Below are positions 22,850 to 32,684 of a stretch of DNA of 34,809 bases, one piece after another. A model generated the notes under the pieces. It was not told the origin of the DNA and did not search any database. It saw only the letters and a list, made by a program, of their open reading frames with translations. The stretch covers positions 172,043,330 through 172,078,138 of the forward strand of contig JBOZIK010000001.1 in assembly GCA_051453625.1 (NCBI GenBank). The letters are read 5' to 3'. Both the position numbers and the translations under genes were made by a program. Origin of the DNA: Welwitschia mirabilis. Taxonomy: Eukaryota; Gnetophyta; Gnetopsida; Welwitschiales. The first letter of the stretch is position 1. Each line of letters opens with the position of its first letter.

Positions 22850-22857
22850 TATAAATA
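22850..22857 (+). promoter_or_regulatory. TATA box of the B 5' LTR
   Basis: TATAAATA followed by CCATTTCCCTCCTTTA; the same arrangement is found in the 3' LTR at 33059-33066. Confidence 0.65.
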
Positions 22858-23602
22858 CCATTTCCCTCCTTTATTTCTACTCCATCTTTTGTATCCAATA
22901 CTTGTGACCAAGGATTAAAGTGCAAAAGGTCCATCTAGAGCTATAGAGAAGAGTCTTCTTGGAGTTAGGCTGAGTCTCTTCCATTAAGATGCTATTGTTC
23001 TATTGTAAGTAGATGTTATGTTCTGGATACTATTTGAGTTAATACGATTTCTCTTTTCATTCCAATTTTGTAAATATTTCTTATGGTTTTCATTGATCAT
23101 AGTTATTTGTGATAACTCTGTGATTTATCTAGATCATAAAGGCAACCTTTTTTAAGGTTGACCTTGGTTAGTAGTGGATTTACATTACATTTTTATTTCA
23201 TTTCATATTGTATTTCTTATTTTACTTAAATAGATCCCATAGTTTATGTTTGTTAATAACTAGTGGATACTCTTTTTAATTGATATAAGTTATAAAGAGG
23301 ATCGTTCTTGTGATAGAAGGACTAGAATCTAAGTAGAATCCATTTCCATTTTTATTCATTACATTTCATATTCATTCATCTTACATTGCATTTATTAGTT
23401 TACTTCTTTCTAGTTTTTATAAGATAAAAGACTGAAAAATACCTTTGGAAATCAATTCTTTAAATCTAAGCCTATTACCTTAATTGGATTACGACATTTG
23501 AGTAAACTCTCATCTATACTAGTGTGTGTTTTTCTGTAAGTTATTTGATTTATAGGTTTACCTAAAGAGCTTTAGGATTGCATAAATTCACACAGCAATA
23601 AT

Positions 23603-23622
23603 TTAATACTATTATCAGGGAA
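23603..23622 (+). promoter_or_regulatory. Primer-binding site of the B element, decayed tRNA-Asp complement
   Basis: TTAATACTATTATCAGGGAA lies two bases inside the LTR end. Against the tRNA-Asp complement (TGGCGCCGTTGCCGGGGA core), about nine of 20 positions differ and all are C to T or G to A. Confidence 0.8.
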
Positions 23623-23678
23623 GGCCTCAAGAAGCTAGGAGAATTGTCACTAACCAGATAAGTACCTTGAATCCTCTG

Positions 23679-23738
23679 TTTAGATTATTTATTTGAATTA
23701 TTGCAGTCTATTTAGATTATTTATTTGAATTATTGCAA
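23679..23738 (+). repeat. 32-bp tandem duplication in the B leader
   Basis: TTTAGATTATTTATTTGAAT followed by TATTGCAGTCTA, then the same sequence again to TATTGCAA. Confidence 0.9.
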
Positions 23739-23912
23739 TATTTTTTAGCTTAGGTTAAAGTAGGTTTATTTCTACAAACTTTATTTTCTACAATTTTTCT
23801 TAGGAATCTTGTCATTTTCTTGGTCGTCCCAATGATATAAGGCATGATAGTTAAAAATTTTAAAATTAGTTTCTATTTTTCATAATTTTGTTCTATTTTT
23901 CTTTAGACTAAG

Positions 23913-24140
23913 CTATCACTTTGTCTATTGTCCCCATGACTAGAAGGAGGATAGTGCTGAAATTTTTTTGCACTTTCAATATTTTCTCTTTTATAAAATA
24001 AATAAACTGTCATTATTCCAGTCATTCCCATGATAGTTTAGATGATAGTCCAATTTTTTCTATCAAAATTTTTATAGTTTTGGATTTTTATGACTTTGAT
24101 CATCGTCCTTCCTATCCTTCCCACGACAAGGTAGATGATG
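23913..24140. repeat. Three hairpin modules in the B leader
   Basis: 23913-23955 (CTATC/GATAG), 24006-24049 (ACTGTCAT opposite ATGATAGT) and 24101-24140 (CATCGTC opposite GATGATG). Each has a CCCATGA- or CCCACGA-like centre, as in the LTR copies. Confidence 0.65.
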
Positions 24141-24195
24141 GTTTACTATTTTTGATTTTAGCTTTTTATTAGTTATCTGAGCATGTAAGGACATA

Positions 24196-24566
24196 ATGAA
24201 TTCTGGTAAGAAGACAAAATATTAGAAAGAACGAAACTTAATTGAAGAAAATATCAGAGAAGGGTTATTCAACTATGAGCTAAATCCAGATATGCACATC
24301 CTAGGTATGTAAATTTCCCAAATTGAAGAAGAAAACTTTTCTGCTTTTATTATTTTAGAATTAGATTTTGCAAAATAAAATTATAATGTAAAAATCGATC
24401 ATATTGTTCCTTGAATATGTCAAACATATCGAAAGCATCACAAAAATAAAAGTAAGTTGCTTCATCTAATACTCTCATATAATAGGAACTTCTTCCTCAA
24501 ATGCAAATGTTACTCTTAGGGATTTAATTGCTAATAGAAAATATTGAATTTAAAATCCTTTTGATT
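24196..24566 (+). pseudogene. Start of gag of the B element (decayed)
   Basis: The first plausible ATG after the leader is at 24196 (MNSGKKTK). A broken frame then reads LIEENIREGLFNYELNPD and QIEEENFSAFIILELDFAK. Stops interrupt it and it runs into an 892-N gap. The position between primer site and protease makes gag the natural assignment, but no gag motif can be confirmed. Confidence 0.5.
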
Positions 24567-25458
24567 NNNNNNNNNNNNNNNNNNNNNNNNNNNNNNNNNN
24601 NNNNNNNNNNNNNNNNNNNNNNNNNNNNNNNNNNNNNNNNNNNNNNNNNNNNNNNNNNNNNNNNNNNNNNNNNNNNNNNNNNNNNNNNNNNNNNNNNNNN
24701 NNNNNNNNNNNNNNNNNNNNNNNNNNNNNNNNNNNNNNNNNNNNNNNNNNNNNNNNNNNNNNNNNNNNNNNNNNNNNNNNNNNNNNNNNNNNNNNNNNNN
24801 NNNNNNNNNNNNNNNNNNNNNNNNNNNNNNNNNNNNNNNNNNNNNNNNNNNNNNNNNNNNNNNNNNNNNNNNNNNNNNNNNNNNNNNNNNNNNNNNNNNN
24901 NNNNNNNNNNNNNNNNNNNNNNNNNNNNNNNNNNNNNNNNNNNNNNNNNNNNNNNNNNNNNNNNNNNNNNNNNNNNNNNNNNNNNNNNNNNNNNNNNNNN
25001 NNNNNNNNNNNNNNNNNNNNNNNNNNNNNNNNNNNNNNNNNNNNNNNNNNNNNNNNNNNNNNNNNNNNNNNNNNNNNNNNNNNNNNNNNNNNNNNNNNNN
25101 NNNNNNNNNNNNNNNNNNNNNNNNNNNNNNNNNNNNNNNNNNNNNNNNNNNNNNNNNNNNNNNNNNNNNNNNNNNNNNNNNNNNNNNNNNNNNNNNNNNN
25201 NNNNNNNNNNNNNNNNNNNNNNNNNNNNNNNNNNNNNNNNNNNNNNNNNNNNNNNNNNNNNNNNNNNNNNNNNNNNNNNNNNNNNNNNNNNNNNNNNNNN
25301 NNNNNNNNNNNNNNNNNNNNNNNNNNNNNNNNNNNNNNNNNNNNNNNNNNNNNNNNNNNNNNNNNNNNNNNNNNNNNNNNNNNNNNNNNNNNNNNNNNNN
25401 NNNNNNNNNNNNNNNNNNNNNNNNNNNNNNNNNNNNNNNNNNNNNNNNNNNNNNNNNN
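24567..25458. other. Assembly gap (892 N)
   Basis: Removes most of gag. Reading frames spanning it are artefacts. Confidence 0.99.
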
Positions 25459-26160
25459 AATGAAAACCATTTGAAAATAGATTCAAGAATTCCAACTTTC
25501 AACCTAATTTTAAACAAAATCTAAATGATCCCCATTGAAAATCAATAGAAGAGATGAGAAAAGTATAGGAGAAAACTTATAGTAACATTTAGAACCTAGT
25601 AAATGTACTTTAATAAACAATGCTTGATAAACAAAGACCACAAGGGTCTCTTTCATCTTAACCAATGCCCAACCCAATTGAAGTTAGGAGAGATTTAAAA
25701 ATTATGATAAGAAGTGAAAAGGATACAACACCTCCTGCCTATGAGATTTCAACTTCTAAATATAATAATGAAACAAACAAGAAAGATGATGTGGAAATTT
25801 TAGAATCTTATAACGTTCCATCTACATCACATACTAAGGCCTCCACTAAAAATAATTCAAAAGAAAATAAATGAAAGAAACCATCCATCCTTTGGCTTGA
25901 TAGATTAAATACAAATCCTATCTTTAATGAACACCTAAAAGCCTTGATAAAAGAAGTTAATATAAACCTATCCTTTTGGAAACTGTTACAAGAAAATCCC
26001 AAATATTCTAAGTTATGAAAAGATTTAGTAAGAATAAAGTAAAAATATATCATTCCTAGAAAATTTTTTCTTACCCAATCTCTTTCCAACTTAGTCATGT
26101 AAAAATGTTCTAAATTTAAAGACTCTGGGACTGAAACTTTAAGTGTTACCTTAGAAAGAG
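25459..26160 (+). pseudogene. Gag C-terminus and gag-protease linker of the B element
   Basis: After the gap, the Asn/Phe/Gln-rich segment (NRFKNSNFQPNFKQNLNDP, about 25475-25535) is typical of the region after the gag knuckle in Athila-like elements. The open frame 25665-25874 (MPNPIEVRRDLK..., 69 residues) is the variable linker. FNEHLKALIKEVNINLSFWK then LLQENPKYSKL (about 25926-26020) corresponds to the conserved helical segment preceding the protease, where relatives read like 'F...L.....IPF.E.L.QMP.YAKFLKDLL'. FKDSGTETLSVTL follows near 26118-26155. Frameshifts and stops separate these pieces. The antisense frame 25808-26200 is a shadow. Confidence 0.6.
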
Positions 26161-26179
26161 AAAAAAATAATTTGAAAGG

Positions 26180-26583
26180 ATGTGATTGACATAGGTGCAA
26201 GTGTAAACATTATGCCTCTTCACATATGTAAAATACTTGGGTTAGAAAGTAGAGTTAAACATATACCTATCATTTTGGAATTAGTTAATACCTTAATTAA
26301 GAGACCATTAGGAATTATCAAAGACCTAGTTATCTAAATTAAGAAAGCTTTTTATCCCATTGATGTTGTTATAATTGAGATAGAACATGATGGAGGATAT
26401 CCACTACTTTTAGGAAGAACCTCTTGTGCAATTACTTGTTGTATCACTGAAACACGATCTGACATGATGAGATATCATTTTGAGCATAAAGAAATTACCA
26501 TTAGAGTCTTTGATGCTATTGAGAAATACATAGGAATTAAGTTTAATGTTGAAGATGACTTGAAATTAACCTTATTTTTATAA
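26180..26583 (+). pseudogene. Retroviral-type aspartic protease remnant of the B element
   Basis: The protease would cleave the gag-pol polyprotein. The active-site motif reads DIGASVNIMPL (Asp codon 26188-26190), keeping D and G of the D-[S/T]-G-like triad in the D-x-GAS form common in Athila/Tat elements. The flap and core follow with few changes, and PLLLGRTSC near 26401-26430 corresponds to the hydrophobic-hydrophobic-G motif of the C-terminal half. One TAA near 26336 breaks the frame; the end is a TAA at 26581-26583. It is among the best-preserved parts of the element. Confidence 0.75.
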
Positions 26584-26925
26584 CATCAACCAATAGAAGA
26601 GAGATTAATCATGATACATGAATCAAATTTATATGGAAAGAATCTCAACATATTTACTCAATAGAAAAACTTTTTAAAGAGTATTGTCCCATGTCTATTA
26701 TCTCCACAACAGATGGGACAACAACCCAACATATCATGCATGAGCTTAAGAAATTATTTTAGAATTAAAAATATATTTTTATTTCTGAAAATCAAATGAA
26801 AACTTTGATAATTAGTGATCTTCTCACTCCTTAATAAGGANNNNNNNNNNCTCTTTTCATAGTTTAACATAAAATCTACCTTGAAGATAATGCTAAACTT
26901 GTTAAGCAATCCAAAGAAGACTAAA
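26584..26925 (+). other. Protease-RT connecting region, broken
   Basis: Sequence between the protease and RT with many stops and a 10-N gap (26841-26850). In relatives this is a poorly conserved tether; nothing specific is recognised. Confidence 0.5.
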
Positions 26926-26929
26926 TATA

Positions 26930-27500
26930 GCCCTTAAAACAAATTGTTAAAGATGAAATCATTAGAATTATGAATGCTAGAATTATATATGCCATAGCTA
27001 ATAGTGAGTGCATTAGTCCTTTAACAGTAGTTTCAAAGAAATGGGGGAAATGAAGAATGTGCATTTATTTTAGAAAACTTAATGAGCTCACTCAAAAAGA
27101 TCATTGTTCTTTACCTTTTCTTGATCAAGTTCTTGATAGAATCCAAGGTGATATCCACTATTATTTTCTTGATGCATATAGTGGCTATAATTAGATTTGT
27201 ATAATGAGTGAAGACCAAGCTAAAACTACTTTCACCTCTTTCTTTGGAACCTTTGCTTTTAAGAGAATGTCCTTTAGACTTTGCAATGCCCTTAGAACCT
27301 TTTAATGAGTGATGATGGGAATCATTTCTGATATGATAGAAGACTTTACTGAAATCTTTATGAATGACTTCTCCATATTTAATGATACTTTTGAACAAAA
27401 TATAATGAGATTAGAAAAATTCCTAGATATGTGTATTGAAAGTGGCTTACATTTGAGTTGGAAAAAGAGTTTTTGCCTTGTCTAATATGGAGTTTTTTTA
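26930..27500 (+). pseudogene. Reverse transcriptase remnant of the B element
   Basis: Copies element RNA into DNA in relatives. Blocks in order: EIIRIMNARIIYAIANSE, SPLTVVSKK, RMCIYFRKLNELTQKDH, LPFLDQVLDRIQG, YYFLDAYSGYN, KTTFTSFFGTFAFKRMSF and FMNDFSIF. The catalytic FMDD box is FMND: codon 27363-27365 is AAT where GAT is expected. A tandem TAA-TGA (27303-27308) replaces the Gln-Arg of the F-Q-R motif, again by C to T. The first-block loop (VVSKK to RMC) is short, lacking the roughly 20-residue insert of many Athila relatives. It is not functional. The antisense frame 27111-27398 is a shadow. Confidence 0.9.
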
Positions 27501-28170
27501 GATCATCACATTTCAAAAGAAGGGATTAGGATGGACCCTACAAAAGTGGATATCATTAAAAACCTTAATCCTCCAACTAATGTCAAACAAGTTAGATCTT
27601 TCCTTGGATATGCTAGATTTTATTGATTATTCATTCATGATTATGCTAAAACTTATAAACCTCTTCACTCCTTACTTAAAAAAGATGTTAAATTCAATTG
27701 GAATGATTCACGTAAACTTGCTTTCGAAACCTTAAAAAAAAAAATCTCTTCTGTACTTATTGTCATGAGTCTCGATTGGAATAATGACTTTGAACTTATG
27801 TGTGATATAAGCAACATTGCTATAAGAGGGATTCTTGGCCAACAATATGAAAATGGTTTCAAAGTTATATCTTATCTTAGCAAAACTTTATCAAGTATCC
27901 AATCTAACTACACTACCACTGAAAGAGAAATGTTTGATATTATCTTTTATTCAAGTCATCTTCAACATTACCTTCTTAGTTTTCATGTCAATGTTTACAC
28001 AGACCATGCAGCCATCTACTATCTTATGACTAGAAAAGATTTGAGTGTCAAACTTATTAGGTGGATCCTTCTAATGTAAGAATTTAATCTTACCATTATT
28101 GATAAGGCTGAAAAACATAACAGTGTTACTGATCATCTTTCTCGACTTTCTTGCTCCCATAATGACACTC
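27501..28170 (+). pseudogene. RT thumb and RNase H remnant of the B element
   Basis: After RT come ISKEGIRMDPTKVDIIKNL, VRSFLGYARFY and the KPLHSLLKKDVKF connection. RNase H follows: WNNDFELMCDISN (first acidic residue retained), LGQQYENGFKVISYLSKTL, TTTEREMFDI, HVNVYTDHAAIYYLM and finally TDHLSRL near 28125-28145. A 104-residue stretch (27765-28079) is still open and ends at a TAA that replaces a Gln codon (LLQEF-type motif in relatives). RNase H removes the RNA strand during reverse transcription. It is the longest intact coding stretch in the window. Confidence 0.9.
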
Positions 28171-28359
28171 CCATTAATGACTCTTTTTCTAATAAGCAAC
28201 TCTTTACAATTAAACAACTGTATGATATCTCATCTTTTCATCTCACTCCTTGGTATGCTAACATCATGAATTACCTTGTGACTATGAAAAATCCTCAGCA
28301 TTAGAACCATAATCAATAGAAAACTTTTCTTCATAGGATCAGTGACTATGAATGGAATG

Positions 28360-29573
28360 AACCTCATCTTTATGGATGTTGCAAAGATCAAATTATGCAT
28401 AAATGTGTGCTTGCATGGGAAACCTTAGAAATCTTAAAACTTTACCATGATGGGATATGTGGAGGATACTTTAGTGGCTAAAAGACCATCATGAAAATTC
28501 TTCACTTTGGTTTTTATTGGCCTACTCTTTTTAAACATTCTTTTGACTTTTTTAGGAAGTGTGATGCATGTCAACGCTATGGTAGCCTACCTCATTTTTA
28601 TGATATACCCCTCAAACCCATAATTGAATGTAAACATTTTGATTATTAGGAAATTAACTTTGTAGTCCTAATTGCACCACATTCCTATGAGAAAAACTAT
28701 ATCTTTATAGTTGTGGATTATGTTAGTAAGTGAGTTAAAGCTATTTCTACTACCAAAAATGATGCCTGAACTATTTGCAGCTTTTTTTGAACTCATATTT
28801 TTTAATGATTTGGTTTTCCATGAATTATCATTATGATCAAGAAACTTATTTTATTAATTACCTCTTTTGAAAACTTCTTTTATTCATTAGTGTTGAACAT
28901 AGAATTAATTGTACCTATCATCCTCAAACTAATGGGCAATATAAAAATGAAAATAGAGAGATTAAGCAATTCTCCAAAAATTAGTCTCTATCAATAAAAA
29001 TACTTGGTCTTCTAAACTTAATGATGCTCTTTGAGCTTACCATACTACCTGGTATAACTCTCTAGGTTTCTCACCTTATGAACTTATGTACGACAAAGCG
29101 TGTGTGTTACTAGTTGATGTCTACCATAATTCGTATCGATCCATCCATCAACTTAATCTTGTTGAATTGAATGAAAATATTAAAATTGGATTAGCCCAAC
29201 TAGATCATTTAGATGAAAAATATACTTATGTTTTACATTGTCAACTCATTCATAAAACTCAAGCCAAGTTGACATGATAAAAAGATCATCCATAAATAGT
29301 TTGAACCTAGCCAACTTATCCTATTATATAATGCCTAAGTACATCTTTTATACAATAAGTTAACTTCTAAATGATGAGGTCCTTATATTATAGAAAAAGT
29401 ACACCTAAATGGATTAGTTGAAATCTTGATTTAAACATAGAAAAATCCAAAATATTAATGGACAAAGGTTAAAAATTTATGAGTCATCTCCTGATAAAAC
29501 CTTGGACATGATAGAAGCACTTCTTTTGGATGCCCCTCTTCATGAGGAGGACCTTTCTTTTGCCATTATCTAA
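28360..29573 (+). pseudogene. Integrase remnant of the B element
   Basis: Inserts element DNA into the genome in relatives. The zinc-binding HHCC domain is partly visible: YHDGICGG near 28443-28467, GFYWPTLF and CDACQR (28560-28577). The catalytic core starts DY*EINF, where the first catalytic Asp (codon 28656-28658) is Asn and the Trp before it is TAG. VVDYVSK (about 28712-28732), YHPQTNGQ (28916-28939) and ENREIKQF then WSSKLNDAL mark the rest. SLGFSPYELMYDKAC (29059-29103) is the Athila/Tat-type block after the core. The C-terminal part is full of stops. A second, better-preserved copy of the C-terminus lies at 30017-30423. Confidence 0.88.
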
Positions 29574-29916
29574 ATTATTTCTTAACTCATTCCTTAGGTA
29601 AACATCATGTTATCACTTAAATATATGTTTACTTATAAATTTTTCATGATTAGTGATATTTTACTTTGGCATTTTTAATAATAAAATTGGATTCATTTAA
29701 TTTTTAGACATTCATTAGTCTATGAACTTTATTCCAAAGGAAGATGCCTTGGTTCTTTTATTCTCTTTCAATGATGTAAGTAAATTAGTTGTTTTTTAGG
29801 ATTTTGCTTTGTTACACATCTCATTCCTTTACTTTTATCCTTACAAGTACATGATCATGTGGAATGATGATTTAAAAAAAAAAAAATAATAAGAAGAATA
29901 AGAAGCAAGAAGAAGA
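29172..29916 (+). repeat. First copy of the duplicated integrase-end/3' noncoding segment
   Basis: Aligns with 30017-30761 at an offset of 845 near its start, with about 12% difference by eye over the part inspected. It ends in A- and GAA-rich sequence at a 100-N gap. Confidence 0.85.
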
Positions 29917-30016
29917 NNNNNNNNNNNNNNNNNNNNNNNNNNNNNNNNNNNNNNNNNNNNNNNNNNNNNNNNNNNNNNNNNNNNNNNNNNNNNNNNNNNN
30001 NNNNNNNNNNNNNNNN
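29917..30016. other. Assembly gap (exactly 100 N)
   Basis: Exact 100-N run, the usual placeholder for a gap of unknown size. It is bounded by a GAA-rich simple repeat on the left and a repeated copy of the preceding segment on the right. Confidence 0.99.
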
Positions 30017-30423
30017 TTAAAATCTTAAAATTTGACTAGCTCAACTCAACCATTTGGATGAAAAATATACACGTGCCTTACATTGTCAACTCATTCATAA
30101 AACTCAAGCCAAATTTAGACATGATAAAAAGATTATTCATAAACAGTTTGAATCTAGTCAACTTATCCTTTTGTATAACACCCAAGTATACCTTTTAAAC
30201 AATAAGTTAACTTCTAAATGGTTAGGTCCTTATCTTAAAAAAAAGAGTACATTCAAATAACTTAGTTGACATCTTTGATCTAAACAATAAAGAAATCTAA
30301 AAAGTTAATGGTCAAAGGTTAAAACTTTATGAGTCATCTCCTGATGAAATCTTAAACTTTATAGAAGCACTTATTTTGGAAGCCCCTCTTTATGAGGAGG
30401 ACTTTCCTTTTGTCATTATCTAA
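30017..30423 (+). pseudogene. Second copy of the integrase C-terminus
   Basis: Repeats 29172-29573 but is less decayed: after the gap a 68-residue frame (30054-30260) reads LHCQLIHKTQAKFRHDKK, FESSQLILLYNTQVYLLN and LTSKWLGPY. This last motif corresponds to the 'L.S.W.GP' module at the integrase C-terminus of Ty3/gypsy elements. After a frameshift near 30240, VNGQRLKLYESSPDE continues to a stop at 30421-30423, the natural end of pol. Copy one lost the Trp-Leu-Gly of this motif. The two copies probably come from different element insertions or from a duplication. Confidence 0.75.
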
Positions 30424-30790
30424 ATTCTTTCTTAACTTATTCTTTAGGTAAACATCATGTTATCAATTGAATATATTTAACTTGATATATGTATTTCCTT
30501 ATAAATTTTCTATGATTAGTAATATTTTACTTAGGCATTTTCAATGATAAAATTGGTTTCATCTAATTTTCAGACATTCATATGTCTATGAAATTCATTT
30601 TAGAAGGAAGATGCCTTGGTTCTTCTATTCTCTTTAAATGATGTGAGTAAATTAGTTGTTTTTGCATGATCTTACTTTGTTACTCATCTCATTCCTTTAC
30701 TTTTATTCTTAGAAGTAATCGATCATGTGGAATAATACTCCCCTTATCCCCCCTTCTCCCCCTCCCCCCCCTCAAAAAAAGAGAGAAAAA

Positions 30791-30832
30791 GAAGAAGAAG
30801 AAGAAGAAGAAGAAGAAGAAGAAGAAGAAGAA
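30791..30832 (+). repeat. (GAA)14 microsatellite
   Basis: Uninterrupted GAA triplets after a C-rich then A-rich tract. The corresponding A/GAA-rich tract of copy one ends at the N gap at 29917. Confidence 0.95.
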
Positions 30833-31755
30833 TCAAAATAAGAAAAACCATGCTCTTTCATGTTCTATCTCTAAAAACATGGTAATTATGATGTCCTACT
30901 ACAAGCACACCGAGGAAAATAATCCCAAGAGGGGCCTTTGACAGTGCGATATGATAGCTATGGGAACTTCCCTGGGGGGTTAGTTGGCCATGCTATGTGG
31001 GTCCTTACTCCTCTGATAGTGGTTGCACTCCTCTCATCATGGAAAAATAAATTGCTTTTCTTTATTTATTTCTAGTACTTCCACATGATCACTTTACTTT
31101 CTAGATTATAGTATTTGTTTTGACATGGTAGCTTGTAAGTTCTTGTATTTTAAACAAATTTTTATCTTATCATTTATTATTTAATAACATTAGCATACTC
31201 GACATCATCATAATCATTTCTCATTTGAGTGAAACTTTATGAATTTTTACATTATGTCATGCATCATTAATTAAGTGATTTTATGATTGTTGCTAAGGGA
31301 ATTTGTTAAGTTAGCATTTAGGGTAATAAAGCAATCTTCTTCATGTTCCTATTTATCCATTTTCATTTTTGTTTTTTTGGATTTTTAAAGTCATTCTTCA
31401 TACTTTCTAGCATTATATTATGGACCTAATTATTTTTGGTTTCTGGTTATTTATCCATAATGTTTTCTAGAGGATTGTTGTTTCTTTCTAATAGGTTTTC
31501 ATGATCACATAAGTTCCAATTTTCCATGAGTTCAAGCACATTTGAGGAGTCTTTGAGCATTACTTCTTTCCATTCAGTGCATTCTCTTCTACTATCACCT
31601 TTTTATTATCCATCATGTAGTTACCTTTTAGGCCATTTTTTTTTCTTTTTCCTTGTTTGCTATCTTATTTTTTTTTCCCTGTATTTTATAGTTTTTTGGA
31701 GGTTTTTAGTTTTACCTTTCTCTCTAAATAGCTACTTTAATGATTGTTGTTCCAT

Positions 31756-31785
31756 GTCTATCATTTTAATGACAAAGGGGATGAC
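31756..31785. repeat. Hairpin module in the B 3' noncoding region
   Basis: GTCTATCATTTTAATGACAA then AGGGGATGAC: GTC/GAC outer and TCAT-TTTA-ATGA inner pairing. Confidence 0.5.
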
Positions 31786-32436
31786 ACTCCTCCTCTACTC
31801 TCGGTGCAATTCAAGATGTCTTGCTTCTTCTGTAAGGGGTTAAGACACTTTCTAGGCATTAATCTATACTTATTAGCATAATTTTTTTTTAATTTCTGAG
31901 ATTTCATGATCTAACTTTATGATGGGTTATTTGGATGAGTTTTTCATGTTATTTGAATAATTGTTTTTGGAGAACTCATGAACTTTATCTTACAGGATCC
32001 AGCAGTAAACCCTCATGTTTTTCCATAGCCATGTTTTTAGATCATCTAAATTTTGCTATATCTACTTTTGTTCTTTGCCTTTTTAATAACACTAATGAAT
32101 TTGAAGACATCATTTTCTGGGAAATAGCACTAGTTAAGCCTATCACATTAGTCCATTATCACTGTTTCTATAATATGCATACACAATTTCATTTCATGAG
32201 CCATCAAGATTACACTTTTTTTTTTTATGTGTATAGAATTCATTTATTCTATAGTGACATGCTTAAGTAGGGGGCTTAGGAAAATTATTCAGCATTTGTA
32301 TCAATTACTGGTTAATAATATCATTTCTTATGTGATTTAATGGACTCAATTTACATTCTGTTAAGCAATGTTTTATCTTAGTCAAACTGGCTCACAATCT
32401 AGTTAATCACTCACTTTATTAGGGACTGATAAGGCT

Positions 32437-32446
32437 AAGTAGGAGG
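32437..32446 (+). promoter_or_regulatory. Polypurine tract of the B element
   Basis: AAGTAGGAGG then CTA and the LTR start TGTTGC. It matches the A element's tract at 7335-7344, including the upstream GGGACTGATAA. Confidence 0.8.
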
Positions 32447-32684
32447 CTATGTTGCAATGCTAATTTGTGGGAATTTGATGGTATATTTTGAGTTACTTTT
32501 GTAGAACATTCACATAGGTTTTGATGCAATACTGATAACTATAGAGATCTAATAGTATAATCAATAAAACATGTGATACTTGATATTTTCAGCAATTTCT
32601 TAGGCTTATTCTAACATTGCATATGTGGAAGGACTTTATGATGTAAAAAACTAACTTATCTTTAAGATGGATAAAAGGAAGATC

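Larger units (their letters stand above)
22247..23600 (+). repeat. 5' LTR of the B element
   Basis: 1354 bp. Aligned with 32450-34018, the start is TATTATGATGTC (3' LTR: TGTTGCAATGCT) and the end CAGCAATA (3' LTR: TTGCAATA), so the ancestral ends were TGTTGCAA and TTGCAACA-like inverted termini. It contains about 105-bp tandem units with hairpins (22482-22731), a TTCTAGAA palindrome, a TATA box, and the motif CTATACTAGTGTGTG near 23515. Confidence 0.9.
23623..24195 (+). other. 5' leader of the B element
   Basis: T-rich, noncoding. Contains a 32-bp tandem duplication (23679-23738) and three hairpin modules (23913-23955, 24006-24049, 24101-24140). It has the same texture as the A' leader. Confidence 0.65.
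30424..32436 (+). other. 3' noncoding region of the B element
   Basis: About 2 kb. 30576-31045 is homologous to 5955-6365 of the A element. The Phe/Leu/Ser-rich frames at 31526-31843 and 31935-32270 are readings of T-rich DNA and show no conserved motif. An env-like gene, reported in some Athila elements at this position, is not supported. A weak hairpin module lies at 31756-31785 and a (GAA)n tract at 30791-30832. Confidence 0.6.

Noticed and set aside
1736-24140. Repeated palindromes as a CRISPR array
   Set aside because: Copies are diverged, irregularly spaced, and located in eukaryotic retrotransposon LTRs; no cas genes are present.
24524-25517. Long frames of more than 300 residues on both strands
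   Set aside because: They consist almost entirely of N; the gap is 24567-25458. The same applies to frames at 3844-4112 and 4316-4936.
25808-26200. 130-residue antisense frame
   Set aside because: It is the complement of the gag-protease linker of the B element, which matches Athila-type motifs on the plus strand.
30666-30941. 91-residue frame with a long Lys run
   Set aside because: The Lys run is the out-of-frame reading of the GAA microsatellite in noncoding 3' sequence.
31526-32270. Two Phe/Leu-rich frames downstream of pol as an env-like membrane protein
   Set aside because: T-rich DNA gives hydrophobic frames by chance, no matching frame exists in the homologous A region, and the frames lack a shared motif.
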